Assembly: GCF_003261575.2 (NCBI RefSeq)
Contig: NZ_CP036175.1
Coordinates: 3,844,001 to 3,908,000 of the forward strand
Length of the DNA stretch: 64,000 nt
Origin: Klebsiella huaxiensis
Lineage (GTDB): Bacteria; Pseudomonadota; Gammaproteobacteria; Enterobacterales; Enterobacteriaceae
Direction of reading: 5' to 3'
The position numbers and the translations under genes are program-made. Numbering within the stretch: position 1 is the first letter of the stretch; every line of letters begins with the position of its first letter. The notes beneath the pieces are model-generated. The model searched no databases. It worked only from the letters and a program-made list of their open reading frames with translations, and was not told the origin of the DNA. Shown one piece after another: positions 9,449-18,380 of the stretch.

Positions 9449-10318
9449 TTTTGCCGCAAGGTCGAAACGGGCGCGATCAAAGCGCCCGGTATTCACCAGG
9501 TTTTCCACTTCATCCCACAACAGATACAGCCAGCGCCGCCAAAGAAAAGCCTCAGCTACCGGCGCACGACGCAGATAGTGCCACAATAGCTGCTCTCCTT
9601 GCCCACCATCGGCCAGACGAAATAACTCAAATTCACGCGGAGCCCAGAGCATCATGCCCGGCCCCACCATCGCCAGCAGCTGATCACTACGCGCATCTTT
9701 CAGCATGCTGCGCAGCGTAAAGCTACCGTGCACCAGAACACAGTTATCATTAAAGTCTTTAAACAGATCTGCAAGGCATTCGCGAGTACGGAACAAAATA
9801 CGTTTGTCCTGCATGGTCAGGCCGGTATCCTGATAGAGATTCAGCGTGCTCCATAGCACCTCGATCCGTTGGCGATACCAGTGCGGCCAGAGGTTTTCCT
9901 GAGTGCTATCAACCATCCCTACGCAACCACCGCTATCCTGCCGATGCCAGGCCAGTAGCGCTTCAACGATTTGCTCCTGCAATTGTTCCCAGCGTTCCGG
10001 GGTACGGGCGGGCGCTTCAACCGAAACGCCACGCAGTCGTTCAATCAGCAGGACATCGGGCCCAGGTTGCTCTTCATGCGTCATTACGCCATAGACAACC
10101 GGCATGCGTACGGTTCCACTACGCGCAAGAGTCGAGATTTTCCACGCCAGCTGACGCGCTATCCCCGGCGTCGTAAAACTTCGTGCCAGCAGCGGCATTG
10201 GGTTTCCTTGAGCATCATATAGCGACCACAGCGCCGACGAAGGCTTTTCGCTGACGCACTCCACGCGGCTTAGTTTTTCACCAAGCAGATGGCTCAGTTC
10301 GGTACGCAACTGTTCCAT
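9425..10318 (-). CDS. ycbJ: YcbJ, aminoglycoside-phosphotransferase-fold protein
   Basis: A 297-residue protein matching E. coli YcbJ, which has the choline/aminoglycoside kinase (APH) fold; its substrate is not known. Visible kinase-like landmarks are GTVRMPVVYGVMTHEEQPGPDVLLIERL (nucleotide-lobe strands, residues ~66-95) and CVLVHGSFTLRSMLKD near residue 195. That is the position of the catalytic-loop HGD of the family, here HGS, so the usual catalytic Asp is replaced. The E. coli protein, as I recall it, reads HGN there, so the change is family-wide and the protein may not be an active kinase. It overlaps elyC tail-to-tail by 24 bases. Confidence 0.85.
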   Translation of the reverse strand: MEQLRTELSHLLGEKLSRVECVSEKPSSALWSLYDAQGNPMPLLARSFTTPGIARQLAWKISTLARSGTVRMPVVYGVMTHEEQPGPDVLLIERLRGVSVEAPARTPERWEQLQEQIVEALLAWHRQDSGGCVGMVDSTQENLWPHWYRQRIEVLWSTLNLYQDTGLTMQDKRILFRTRECLADLFKDFNDNCVLVHGSFTLRSMLKDARSDQLLAMVGPGMMLWAPREFELFRLADGGQGEQLLWHYLRRAPVAEAFLWRRWLYLLWDEVENLVNTGRFDRARFDLAAKSILPWLA

Positions 10319-10429
10319 TTCAGATTACCCCTATGAATACTACCGGTTTCATAATGAGCGTCTGCTACGGGGTTGTCATCGGGTGAGATCAAAATTGCCG
10401 CAAAAAAGTATGGAAAAACGGCCTGAATA

Positions 10430-10452
10430 TATCCCCTCCAGACGGAGGGGAT
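10430..10452 (-). terminator. Probable terminator after kdsB
   Basis: Hairpin ATCCCCTCC-agac-GGAGGGGAT just past the kdsB stop (minus-strand reading). The tract after the stem is ATATATTC rather than a clean U-run, so termination strength is uncertain. Confidence 0.6.
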
Positions 10453-10459
10453 GAAAAGA

Positions 10460-11206
10460 TTAACGCAACTCTGCGCGAACGCGTTCCAGATCTTCCGGCG
10501 TATCAACGCCCGTTCCCGGAACCACTTCAGCCACCGCAACATGGATTTTTTCGCCGTACCACAGAACGCGCAGCTGCTCTAGCATTTCAATCTGCTCCAG
10601 CGGACTTGGCGCCCAGCTGACGTAGCGACGAATGAAACCGGCACGATAGCCGTAAATACCGATATGGCGCAGCAAAGAGTCGCCGATAGTTTCGCGGGAT
10701 TGAGCAAAACGATCGCGATCCCACGGAATGGTGGCGCGGGAGAAATAGAGCGCGTAGCCTGCAGCGTCCATCACGACCTTCACAGCATTCGGATTAAACG
10801 CTTCTTCGGCATCGTGAATTGGTACCGCTAAGGTTGCCATACCGCTGGTGCTGGCGGCCAGATTTTCAGCGACCTGACGCACTATCGCCGGCGGGATCAT
10901 CGGCTCATCGCCCTGAATGTTAACGATGATAGTGTCGTCACTAAAGGCGCATTTCTCGACCACCTCGGCAAGGCGCTCGGTACCGGATTGATGATCTTCA
11001 CGCGTCATACATACTTCACCACCGGCAGCTTCAACCGCACGGGCAACGTCCGGGTGGTCAGTAGCAACGATGATACGGTCGGCTCCGGACTCACGTGCAC
11101 GCTCCAGCACATGGACAATCATCGGTTTGCCATTGATATCCTGAAGCGGTTTTCCCGGCAGGCGAGTCGAAGCAAAACGGGCGGGAATGATAACCACGAA
11201 GCTCAT
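10460..11206 (-). CDS. kdsB: 3-deoxy-manno-octulosonate cytidylyltransferase KdsB
   Basis: Activates KDO as CMP-KDO for transfer to lipid A in lipopolysaccharide synthesis; cytoplasmic. It has 248 residues, the family length. The N-terminal nucleotide-binding motif is VIIPARFASTRLPGKPL (residues 4-20). Further family motifs are VATDHPDV, CMTREDHQSGTERLAEV, NIQGDEP (metal-binding Asp) and RHIGIYGYR. The start codon overlaps the ycaR stop (ATGA). It is the last gene of the msbA-lpxK-ycaQ-ycaR-kdsB series, of which msbA, lpxK and kdsB serve lipopolysaccharide assembly. Confidence 0.98.
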   Translation of the reverse strand: MSFVVIIPARFASTRLPGKPLQDINGKPMIVHVLERARESGADRIIVATDHPDVARAVEAAGGEVCMTREDHQSGTERLAEVVEKCAFSDDTIIVNIQGDEPMIPPAIVRQVAENLAASTSGMATLAVPIHDAEEAFNPNAVKVVMDAAGYALYFSRATIPWDRDRFAQSRETIGDSLLRHIGIYGYRAGFIRRYVSWAPSPLEQIEMLEQLRVLWYGEKIHVAVAEVVPGTGVDTPEDLERVRAELR

Positions 11207-11385
11207 GACTGGCTCTCTTCTACAGCAAGCGGACGGGCTTCAGTTTCTAACAGTACAGGAATGCCGTCTCGCAGCGGGAAAGCCAGGCTATCAAGTTTGC
11301 AGATCAGTTCTTGCTTATCCTGGCTGTAATACAGCTTACCGTTACAAACCGGACAGGCGATAATTTCAAGTAAACGATGATCCAT
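11203..11385 (-). CDS. ycaR: YcaR, Trm112-like small zinc-ribbon protein
   Basis: A 60-residue protein of the UPF0434/Trm112-like family. It begins MDHRLLEIIACPVCNGKL, with one CPxC pair at residues 11-14 and a second Cys (LICKLD) near 29. The short-protein start at 11385 is preferred over the longer open frame to 11544, because it matches the family and has GGAG upstream; the extension would overlap ycaQ. The stop overlaps the kdsB start by four bases, so translation of kdsB is probably coupled. The exact role in enterobacteria is not established. Confidence 0.93.
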   Translation of the reverse strand: MDHRLLEIIACPVCNGKLYYSQDKQELICKLDSLAFPLRDGIPVLLETEARPLAVEESQS

Positions 11386-11437
11386 GATTCCTCCAGATGG
11401 ACCGAATAGATTCCGCAGAAGCATACCACACGCAGGC

Positions 11438-12667
11438 TCAGGCGGCGTCAATTTCCCAACCCTGTCGTTGCCCGGTAAAGAGTTCCGCCGGCAGCTGCCC
11501 GCAGGCCACCTGCGTCGCGTCCTGCCAGCGGGCAAAATCATCAATCGCCCGTTTTAATCCCTTCTCCAGCCCCGATGTCAGCTTGACCCCATCCTCCAGC
11601 CACAGTGAGAAAATTTCCAGTACCCCGGTTTTGCGATGCATTTTGCTATCCATCCGCCCCACCAGCTTTCCCTGGTGCAGAAGCGGTAAAACAAAATAGC
11701 CGAACTGGCGCTTCGGTGCGGGCGTGTAGCACTCCAGCCGATAGCTAAAGTTAAACAGCTGCTCGGCCCGTTTACGATCCCATACGACCGGATCGAAAGG
11801 CGAAAGTACGGCGCTATGGCTGGCAGACAGCCTGCCGCCAGGGGCTGACTCCAGTTGCGCTAGCGCATCGCGATGGAGCCACATTTCACCCAGCGCTTCT
11901 ACGTTCACCGATACCACCAGCCCTTCTTCCTGCCATTTCGCCAACAAACCAGGAAGCGAGGGTTGGCGCAAGCGATAATAATCCGCCAGCCACTGCGGGC
12001 GAAAAACCCCCAGGCTGCGGGCGCTGTTGCGCAACATAATGTCTTCTGCCTGCTCTTGCGAAAGCCCATCCCGCTCATCATTCCAGTGCGGCATCACCCG
12101 ATGCATCAGGTCATAAACCCGCTGAAAATTGCGCCGTTCGACAACCATAACTTCGCCTGCGGTAAATAAACCTTCAAGGTGACGTTTATGTGGTTTCCAC
12201 TCCCACCAGCCGCTGGTGCCTTTGCGCGGATGCTCGAAATCTGCTGAGCGGACCGGGCCGTTTTCAGCGATATGATTCAGCAATTCCTGAATGCTCTCAG
12301 CATGTTCGTCCATCCACTCTTTATGATACTTCCAACCCATTTTATCCGGCGTCAACATGCGGTGACGCACTAGCGAAAAGTCGCTACGCGGTAAAAAACA
12401 AGCCTCATGAGCCCAGTACTCCATCAGTTCACCAGTGCGTAGCGCCTCATCCAGCCAGCCCTGGGGATAGTGGCCGAGGCGGCTAAAAAGCACCAGGTAT
12501 GGGCTACGGGCGACAACGTTAATGGTGTCGATTTGCAATAAAGACATCTGCTGGATAGTCTGCAAAATATCTTCGGGTCGTGCGCGACGGCGGGGCTTTT
12601 TCAGCATCCCCTGCGCGGCAAGATGGAGATGGCGGGCTTCTTTAAGCGAGAGGGACAATACCGACAT
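11438..12667 (-). CDS. ycaQ: DNA interstrand-crosslink glycosylase YcaQ
   Basis: HTH_42-superfamily DNA glycosylase. E. coli YcaQ unhooks interstrand crosslinks and removes bulky N7-alkylguanines. It has 409 residues (E. coli 410). The N-terminal winged-helix region contains the catalytic QxD motif in LLQIDTINVVARSPY (Q and D near residues 45-47). The conserved HPRKGTSGWWEWKPHKR and SAVLSPFDPVVWDRKRAE blocks are intact. The ATG at 12667 has GGAGA upstream. It sits between lpxK and ycaR on the same strand with gaps of 43 and 52 bases, so it is probably co-transcribed with them. Confidence 0.93.
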   Translation of the reverse strand: MSVLSLSLKEARHLHLAAQGMLKKPRRRARPEDILQTIQQMSLLQIDTINVVARSPYLVLFSRLGHYPQGWLDEALRTGELMEYWAHEACFLPRSDFSLVRHRMLTPDKMGWKYHKEWMDEHAESIQELLNHIAENGPVRSADFEHPRKGTSGWWEWKPHKRHLEGLFTAGEVMVVERRNFQRVYDLMHRVMPHWNDERDGLSQEQAEDIMLRNSARSLGVFRPQWLADYYRLRQPSLPGLLAKWQEEGLVVSVNVEALGEMWLHRDALAQLESAPGGRLSASHSAVLSPFDPVVWDRKRAEQLFNFSYRLECYTPAPKRQFGYFVLPLLHQGKLVGRMDSKMHRKTGVLEIFSLWLEDGVKLTSGLEKGLKRAIDDFARWQDATQVACGQLPAELFTGQRQGWEIDAA

Positions 12668-12710
12668 GCAGGTTCTCCATTAAGGGCTCCAGCGCAACGG
12701 TATGGCAAAA

Positions 12711-13691
12711 CTAACGTTGCGCCAGCTTGACTAATTCCGTGAGCAGCCGCTGTGCGCGTTCATCAGCCATTATGGCGTCGACGGGTAAATACCACCAGTT
12801 AGCTTGCGCAAACTCCCGGCATTTTACCGCGTCTTTTTCGGTCATCAACAGGGTTTGCTGTGACGTCGCCAGTGCAGCGACGTCACTTTGATTCAATGCC
12901 TGATGATCGGCTAAGGCCACCGTTTTCACTGGCTGCACACCACAGCTCTCAAGCGTGGCAAAAAAACGCGGCGGGTGACCGATTCCTGCCATCGCCACCA
13001 CATTGTCGAATGCTACGACATTTCGACGTTCGCCAGTCAGCAGATTCACCGCCAGTCCGGGACGGAGCAGCATCGGGATCTCTCCCGGCCGGGCCACGCC
13101 GCCATTAACGATAATCGCATCCACGCTACGTAAACGTGAGGCGCGCTCGCGCATTGGCCCAGCGGGAAGCCACCAGCCGTTACCAAAACGACGCACACCA
13201 TCAATCACCACGATTTCTTTATCACGCGCCAGCTTATAGTGCTGTAGGCCATCATCAGTGACGATGATCTGCAGATCGTTAGCAGCCAGTAAAGCCTGAA
13301 CCGCATCGCTACGAGATGGTGAGACGGCGACTGGTGCACCGGTACGCTGGCGAATCAATACCGGCTCATCGCCCGCTTCAGCAGTACCGGTATCAGCATT
13401 CAACAAGAGCGGATAGCTTGCCGCTTTACCGCCGTAGCCGCGAGAAACTACGCCAACGCGAATACCGCGCTGCTGGAGCTGCTCCACCAACCAGATGACA
13501 ACCGGCGTTTTACCATTACCGCCGGCGGTCAGGTTTCCCACCACCACGACCGGGACCGGGGCTCGCCAGGCTTTTCGCCATCCCAGCTTATAGCTAAGCC
13601 GTATTAGCCCGCTCACCAGGCCATATAACCAGGAGAGCGGCAACAACAGCCACCATAAAGGCGATTCACCGGACCAGATGCGAGCAATCAT
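12711..13691 (-). CDS. lpxK: Tetraacyldisaccharide 4'-kinase LpxK
   Basis: Adds the 4'-phosphate to the lipid A precursor, at the cytoplasmic face of the inner membrane. It has 326 residues. The N-terminal amphipathic/membrane segment (SPLWWLLLPLSWLYGLVSGLI, in two parts) is followed by the P-loop NLTAGGNGKTPVV near residues 53-65, then SRGYGGKA and IIVTDDGLQHYKL. The start overlaps the msbA stop (ATGA), so kinase and lipid A flippase are translationally coupled, as in E. coli. Confidence 0.97.
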   Translation of the reverse strand: MIARIWSGESPLWWLLLPLSWLYGLVSGLIRLSYKLGWRKAWRAPVPVVVVGNLTAGGNGKTPVVIWLVEQLQQRGIRVGVVSRGYGGKAASYPLLLNADTGTAEAGDEPVLIRQRTGAPVAVSPSRSDAVQALLAANDLQIIVTDDGLQHYKLARDKEIVVIDGVRRFGNGWWLPAGPMRERASRLRSVDAIIVNGGVARPGEIPMLLRPGLAVNLLTGERRNVVAFDNVVAMAGIGHPPRFFATLESCGVQPVKTVALADHQALNQSDVAALATSQQTLLMTEKDAVKCREFAQANWWYLPVDAIMADERAQRLLTELVKLAQR

Positions 13692-15436
13692 GCGCCGAAT
13701 TGCATCTTATGCAGTTGAGCGTAAACGCCCTTATGCTCCAGCAGATCGGTATGGCTGCCGCGTTCAACGATTTGGCCATCTTCCACCACCACGATCTCGT
13801 CAGCTTGCTCAATCGTCGACAGGCGGTGGGCAATAACCAGCGAGGTGCGGTTTTTCTGGAGCTCGTCCAGCGCAGCCTGAATAGCGCGTTCGGATTCAGT
13901 ATCCAGCGCCGATGTGGCTTCGTCGAGAATCAGAATCGGGCTGTTACGCAGCAGCGCGCGCGCGATAGCAATACGCTGGCGCTGTCCGCCGGAGAGCATC
14001 ACACCGTTTTCACCGATAATCGTATCGAGGCCATTGTCCATTTTGTTAATAAAGTCCATGGCGTAAGCCATGCGCGCCGCTTCTTCAATCTGCTCGCGGC
14101 TGTACTCTTCGGTACGCGCATAGGCAATGTTATTCGCCACCGTATCGTTGAAGAGATGGACATTTTGTGACACCAGCGCGACCTGATCGCGCAGGGAAGT
14201 CAGCGTGTATTCGCGCAGGTCATGACCATCCAGTAATATCTGGCCTTCATCAACATCGTAGAAACGCGTGATAAGGCTGGCGATAGTCGATTTACCTGAA
14301 CCCGAGCGCCCGACCAGCGCAACGGTTTTCCCTTCCGGAATGTTCAGGTCAATATTGCGCAGCGCAGCGACTTCACGCCCAGGATATCTGAAGGTGACAT
14401 TTTTAAACTCAAGGTTACCCTTCGCGCGCTCAATAACCCGCTTGCCTTCGTCTTTCTCCTGCTCGGAATCAAGGATAGCGAAAAGCGTCTGGCACGCCGC
14501 CATCCCACGCTGGAACTGGGCATTGACGTTAGTCAGCGACTTTAAAGGACGCATTAAAGCAATCATTGAGGAGAAGACAACGGTGATGGTACCGGCGGTC
14601 AGCGTTTCCATCACGCTCGGGAAGCTCGCAGCATAAAGCACGAAAGCCAGGGCCAGGGAGGCAATAAGCTGAATAATCGGGTCAGAAATTGATGATGCAG
14701 AGACCATTTTCATCCCCTGCAGACGCATCTTGTTGCTGACTTTATCAAAGCGCTTGGTTTCGACGGCCTGACCGCCAAACATCAGCACTTCTTTATGCCC
14801 TTTCAGCATTTGCTCTGCGCTGGTCGTCACCTGGCCCATCGTGTTCTGCATATTCTTGCTGATATTACGAAAACGCTTCGACACCACGCGGATAGCGATC
14901 GACACGATCGGCGCCAGGACGATCAGAATCACCGATAGCTGCCAGCTGTAATAAAACATCATAATGAACAGGCCAATAATCGACGCGCCCTCACGCACGA
15001 CGGTGATCAGCGCGCTGGAAGAAGAGGATGCGACCTGTTCGGAATCATAGGTAATGCGTGATAACAGCGTACCGGTGGACTGTTTGTCAAAGAAGGCAAC
15101 CGGCATTCCCATCATATGGCTGAATAAACGACGACGCATCGTCATCACGACTTTGCCGGAAACCCATGAGATACAGTAGCTCGAAACGTAGCTGGTAATG
15201 CCGCGCAGAATCATCAACCCGATCACCACCAGCGGCATCCATATCAGCACTGAGCGATCCGTTTTACCAAAACCATCATCCAGTAACGGTTTAAGAAGCG
15301 ATAGCATGAAGGTATCACTTGCCGCGTTAAGCACTAGCGCCACTGCCGCAACGATTAGCCCGGGTTTAAACGGCGCTATAATCGGCCAGAGTCGGCGGAA
15401 GGTCTGCCACGTGGAGAGATCTTTATCGTTCTGCAT
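13688..15436 (-). CDS. msbA: Lipid A-core flippase MsbA (ABC exporter)
   Basis: Homodimeric ABC exporter that flips core-lipid A across the inner membrane. It has 582 residues, as in E. coli. The N-terminal half is the six-helix ABC transmembrane domain. The nucleotide-binding domain has Walker A GRSGSGKST (~376-384), Q-loop VSQNVHLFND, signature LSGGQRQRIAIARAL and Walker B ILILDEATSALD, with H-loop IAHRLST. It is directly followed by lpxK with a four-base overlap. ycaI lies 45 bases upstream on the same strand. Confidence 0.98.
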   Translation of the reverse strand: MQNDKDLSTWQTFRRLWPIIAPFKPGLIVAAVALVLNAASDTFMLSLLKPLLDDGFGKTDRSVLIWMPLVVIGLMILRGITSYVSSYCISWVSGKVVMTMRRRLFSHMMGMPVAFFDKQSTGTLLSRITYDSEQVASSSSSALITVVREGASIIGLFIMMFYYSWQLSVILIVLAPIVSIAIRVVSKRFRNISKNMQNTMGQVTTSAEQMLKGHKEVLMFGGQAVETKRFDKVSNKMRLQGMKMVSASSISDPIIQLIASLALAFVLYAASFPSVMETLTAGTITVVFSSMIALMRPLKSLTNVNAQFQRGMAACQTLFAILDSEQEKDEGKRVIERAKGNLEFKNVTFRYPGREVAALRNIDLNIPEGKTVALVGRSGSGKSTIASLITRFYDVDEGQILLDGHDLREYTLTSLRDQVALVSQNVHLFNDTVANNIAYARTEEYSREQIEEAARMAYAMDFINKMDNGLDTIIGENGVMLSGGQRQRIAIARALLRNSPILILDEATSALDTESERAIQAALDELQKNRTSLVIAHRLSTIEQADEIVVVEDGQIVERGSHTDLLEHKGVYAQLHKMQFGA

Positions 15437-15481
15437 TCAATAAACCAGCTTGTGTTGAAATAGCCGCATATTCTACCCGTT

Positions 15482-17737
15482 CTACGCCTTCCCGCCAAAC
15501 CACTGATGATACCAACGAGGTAAAACTTGATCCCGTAAGCCATGGATTTGCCAACTATCTGTGGAAAAAACTACCGTAAGTTGCCCCTGGTGCGGGGTAT
15601 CGAACCATTGATAACCCAGGTTCCGATAACGCTGAATCACTTTACTGGAGGGCATCCGCCATGCATTAAAGCGTGAAGCCGAGGCAAGTGCCGCTTCGCC
15701 TCCCACGCTCTGAAGTAAAGCTGTCCCTGATGAGGTATTGCTACCGTGATGCGGAACCTGGATAAGTGTAGACGCAAGATGCTGCCAATAGTGGCTAATC
15801 ATCGCCATTTCCGCAGGGGTTTCGATATCACCCGTAAGCAGAATACTGTGCTTGCCGTCATCAATTCGCACTACGCAGGAACGATTATTTCCCTGCTTTG
15901 CCACTCCTGGTAATGGCCACAGAGCACGAAAAGTTAACCCTCTCCATTGCCAGGTTTCACCGCGCTGACAGGCTAAATGCCCCGCCCAGCCCAACGGGCT
16001 ACGAACCCATAGTTGCGGCCATGCTTTCTGTATCGAATTCAATCCGCCGCGATGATCGAGATGTTCATGGCTCAGAATGATCCCCTCAGGTTGCAAATGA
16101 TGCCAACGCAGCCAGGGGATAATAGTTTGCTGACCACTGTCACCGTCTGGCCACGCCAGCCCAGTATCATAGAGAAGCGCCGCACCCTGACGTTCAATAA
16201 CCAGAGCCAGCCCCTGCCCCACATCCAGCATCGTCACTCGCCATTCATTAGCGTCGGTATTACGCCCAAAAGGCCGACTCAATAACACAAGGCACCCTAA
16301 ACAAAGCGCAGGTAGCGTCCGCCAGGCATGAAAGCGCCAGGCTATCAATGCCAGCCAGGGTATTATGCTTACGCCAAGCCAGCGAACATCCAGGCCCAAC
16401 CAACCTGGAGGCAGCTGGCGTAATGACCAGAATAACGCAGCCAGAATCCGGTCCGTCAGTTGCCACAAGGCCATCTCTACAAATATCGGTCCGCAGAGAT
16501 GCAACAGCATCGCTACCAGAATCAGCGGGACAACGACGAAGGTAACCAAGGGCACGGCAATCAGATTGGCGATGATGGAAGTCATGCTGATGCCATGAAA
16601 GAGAGCAATTTGGATAGGGATAAGTAAGAACATCAATCCAATCTGCAAATGACACAGCGCAAGTATCTGACGTAGCAACCAATGCCTTTCACGAAGTGAA
16701 ATCGGCGCCAACTGGTACCAGAAGATCAACGCAGCGACGGCAAACGCTGATAACCACAGGCTTTCGGATAAAACCGCTAACGGGTCAGCGAACAAAATCG
16801 CGCTAAGGCAGCAACACCATATTTGCCACGGCGACCAGCGTTTACCGGATAACCGAAGCCAGCAGCCGACGGCTAATGCGGCGCAGGTACGCAATGCAGG
16901 CGGCTGCATACCAGTCAGCCAGGAGTAGAAAATGGCGCATCCCAGGCCAATAAGCAACGGTGCCCGCCAGCTAAGCCAGCGGCATGGGAGAAAGAACTGC
17001 AGCCCTCTCAGTAATAACCAACCAAGCGAAGCCCCCAGCGCAATATGTAAACCCGAAATCGCCATCAGATGCGACGTGCCGGTTTCCTGCATCAAGGTCT
17101 TAATCTCACGAGGAACGGCCAGACGCTCTCCCATGCCTAATCCTAGTATCACCGACCGCCATGGTAATGTATCAAGTGTTTGGTTTAGCGATGCCAGATA
17201 GCGTGCCCGCAAACTACAGCTTCTGTCCCGGGCTTCGGCGGTAAGAAATCTTCCAGTCAGCGGGCGATGTTGCGACAAGGCATAGCGTTGACTATCAAAT
17301 CCGCCATCGTTGAGTTGTCCGTGAACTGGGCGAGCGCGAAGCGTCATTGCCCAGACCTGACCCGCGCAGGGTGTTTCAGGTAGATAGTTGCCGTAGAGAC
17401 TCACTCCAGGAGCGGGAAATAGCCGGCGCCCATCCAGACGAACGATCTTTCCCTGATGGGCTGTCTGTCCGTCGGTTGCGGTAAGTTCAATTTCAACCTG
17501 TCGATTTTTGTCTAGTAATGTTTCGGTTGGCCTTAACACCTGTCGGGCACTGAGTATCCCCCAAACCAGGAACAACATTATCAACGCGACATATTGCGCA
17601 GTGCCCTGACGGCATTGCGCAATAAGTAATGCAAGGGCAATGAGTCCCCAGACAACAAAGCGTCCGGGCAAAACGGGTAACCAGAGCAGCGGTAAGATAC
17701 CGACAATCACACAGCCAGCGAGTTGTGGTAAACGCAT
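15482..17737 (-). CDS. ycaI: ComEC/Rec2-family membrane protein YcaI
   Basis: Polytopic protein related to the DNA-uptake channel ComEC; 751 residues from the chosen start (E. coli 754). It has an N-terminal DUF4131-type region, the central Competence membrane domain (many hydrophobic helices from ~190 to 490, with the conserved MAISGLHIALGASL), and a C-terminal metallo-beta-lactamase-like domain with LDVGQGLAL and the metal motif LSHEHLDHRGG. The ATG at 17737 has GGAGG five bases away; an in-frame GTG two codons upstream abuts that ribosome site and is less likely. It may take part in DNA uptake, but a role in these bacteria is not firmly shown. Confidence 0.92.
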   Translation of the reverse strand: MRLPQLAGCVIVGILPLLWLPVLPGRFVVWGLIALALLIAQCRQGTAQYVALIMLFLVWGILSARQVLRPTETLLDKNRQVEIELTATDGQTAHQGKIVRLDGRRLFPAPGVSLYGNYLPETPCAGQVWAMTLRARPVHGQLNDGGFDSQRYALSQHRPLTGRFLTAEARDRSCSLRARYLASLNQTLDTLPWRSVILGLGMGERLAVPREIKTLMQETGTSHLMAISGLHIALGASLGWLLLRGLQFFLPCRWLSWRAPLLIGLGCAIFYSWLTGMQPPALRTCAALAVGCWLRLSGKRWSPWQIWCCCLSAILFADPLAVLSESLWLSAFAVAALIFWYQLAPISLRERHWLLRQILALCHLQIGLMFLLIPIQIALFHGISMTSIIANLIAVPLVTFVVVPLILVAMLLHLCGPIFVEMALWQLTDRILAALFWSLRQLPPGWLGLDVRWLGVSIIPWLALIAWRFHAWRTLPALCLGCLVLLSRPFGRNTDANEWRVTMLDVGQGLALVIERQGAALLYDTGLAWPDGDSGQQTIIPWLRWHHLQPEGIILSHEHLDHRGGLNSIQKAWPQLWVRSPLGWAGHLACQRGETWQWRGLTFRALWPLPGVAKQGNNRSCVVRIDDGKHSILLTGDIETPAEMAMISHYWQHLASTLIQVPHHGSNTSSGTALLQSVGGEAALASASRFNAWRMPSSKVIQRYRNLGYQWFDTPHQGQLTVVFSTDSWQIHGLRDQVLPRWYHQWFGGKA

Positions 17738-17881
17738 TGACACCTCCTTGTCGGCAGAAGTGTCGCGCCAAATAGAAGATATGTCTCACACGGCGTGGAT
17801 GAGTTGCATGGTGCTTTCCAGTGAATTTACTCTGTTACCAGAAAACGACCTGTGTTTTGCGAGGAGAGATGGAGAAAGTAC

Positions 17882-17907
17882 AAAAAAAGCACCCGAAGGT
17901 GCTTTTT
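17882..17907 (-). terminator. Rho-independent terminator after ihfB
   Basis: Stem AAAAAGCACC / GGTGCTTTTT with CGAA/UUCG loop and a seven-base U-run on the minus strand, 35 bases past the ihfB stop. Confidence 0.9.
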
Positions 17908-17942
17908 CAACGTTTAAGTATGTTGTCGCCGCTCAGCGAAAC

Positions 17943-18230
17943 TTACTCTTCGTAAATATTGGCGCGGTCGCGTAATTCTTTCCCTGGTTTAAAGTGTGGA
18001 ACGTACTTACCTTCCAGTTCAACTTTATCGCCAGTTTTTGGATTACGCCCGGTGCGGGGTGCTCGATAATGCAAAGAGAAGCTGCCGAAACCGCGGATTT
18101 CAATGCGCTCACCTTGAGCAAGCGTTGAGGCCATATGCTCCAGCATTTCTTTAACAGCATCTTCTACTGCTTTCGCAGGAATGTGAGATTGCTGGCTGGC
18201 AAGTCTTTCTATCAATTCTGACTTGGTCAT
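17943..18230 (-). CDS. ihfB: Integration host factor subunit beta
   Basis: Beta subunit of IHF, the heterodimeric DNA-bending protein. It has 95 residues. The start at ATG 18230 (MTKSELIERLASQQSH) has GGAGG at ideal distance; the frame is open further upstream but without family support. The DNA-binding arm RAPRTGRNPKTGDKVE with the intercalating proline is intact. The C-terminus reads NIYEE, whereas E. coli ends NIYG, a small one-residue extension. It lies downstream of rpsA on the same strand and has its own promoter in the gap, so it can be expressed alone or by read-through. Confidence 0.97.
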   Translation of the reverse strand: MTKSELIERLASQQSHIPAKAVEDAVKEMLEHMASTLAQGERIEIRGFGSFSLHYRAPRTGRNPKTGDKVELEGKYVPHFKPGKELRDRANIYEE

Positions 18231-18276
18231 TATTCCTCCGGTTTCCTTCAAGGCAAAGTTATCTAACAGCTTAAAC

Positions 18277-18298
18277 AAGGGCGGCCGTAGCCGCCCTT
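18277..18298 (-). terminator. GC-rich hairpin between rpsA and ihfB
   Basis: Minus-strand stem AAGGGCGGC-TACG-GCCGCCCTT, closed as C(UACG)G, a UNCG-class extra-stable tetraloop, followed by GTTTAAG. It can stop rpsA transcripts, but it also lies at the extreme 5' end of transcripts from the ihfB promoter just upstream. Confidence 0.65.
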
Positions 18299-18306
18299 TG
18301 TGCTTG

Positions 18307-18335
18307 ATTACAGGACGAATCCTGCAATCTGTCAA
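18307..18335 (-). promoter_or_regulatory. Sigma-70 promoter for ihfB
   Basis: On the minus strand a perfect -35 TTGACA (18335-18330), a 17-base spacer, and -10 TGTAAT (18312-18307, 5 of 6). The expected start is near 18300, giving a ~70-base leader before ihfB. The spacer contains the small inverted repeat CAGGA-TTCG-TCCTG. Confidence 0.75.
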
Positions 18336-18380
18336 GTAAACTCGTCATAATTCAGGTTGTTGTAACCCGAAAGACTAAGA

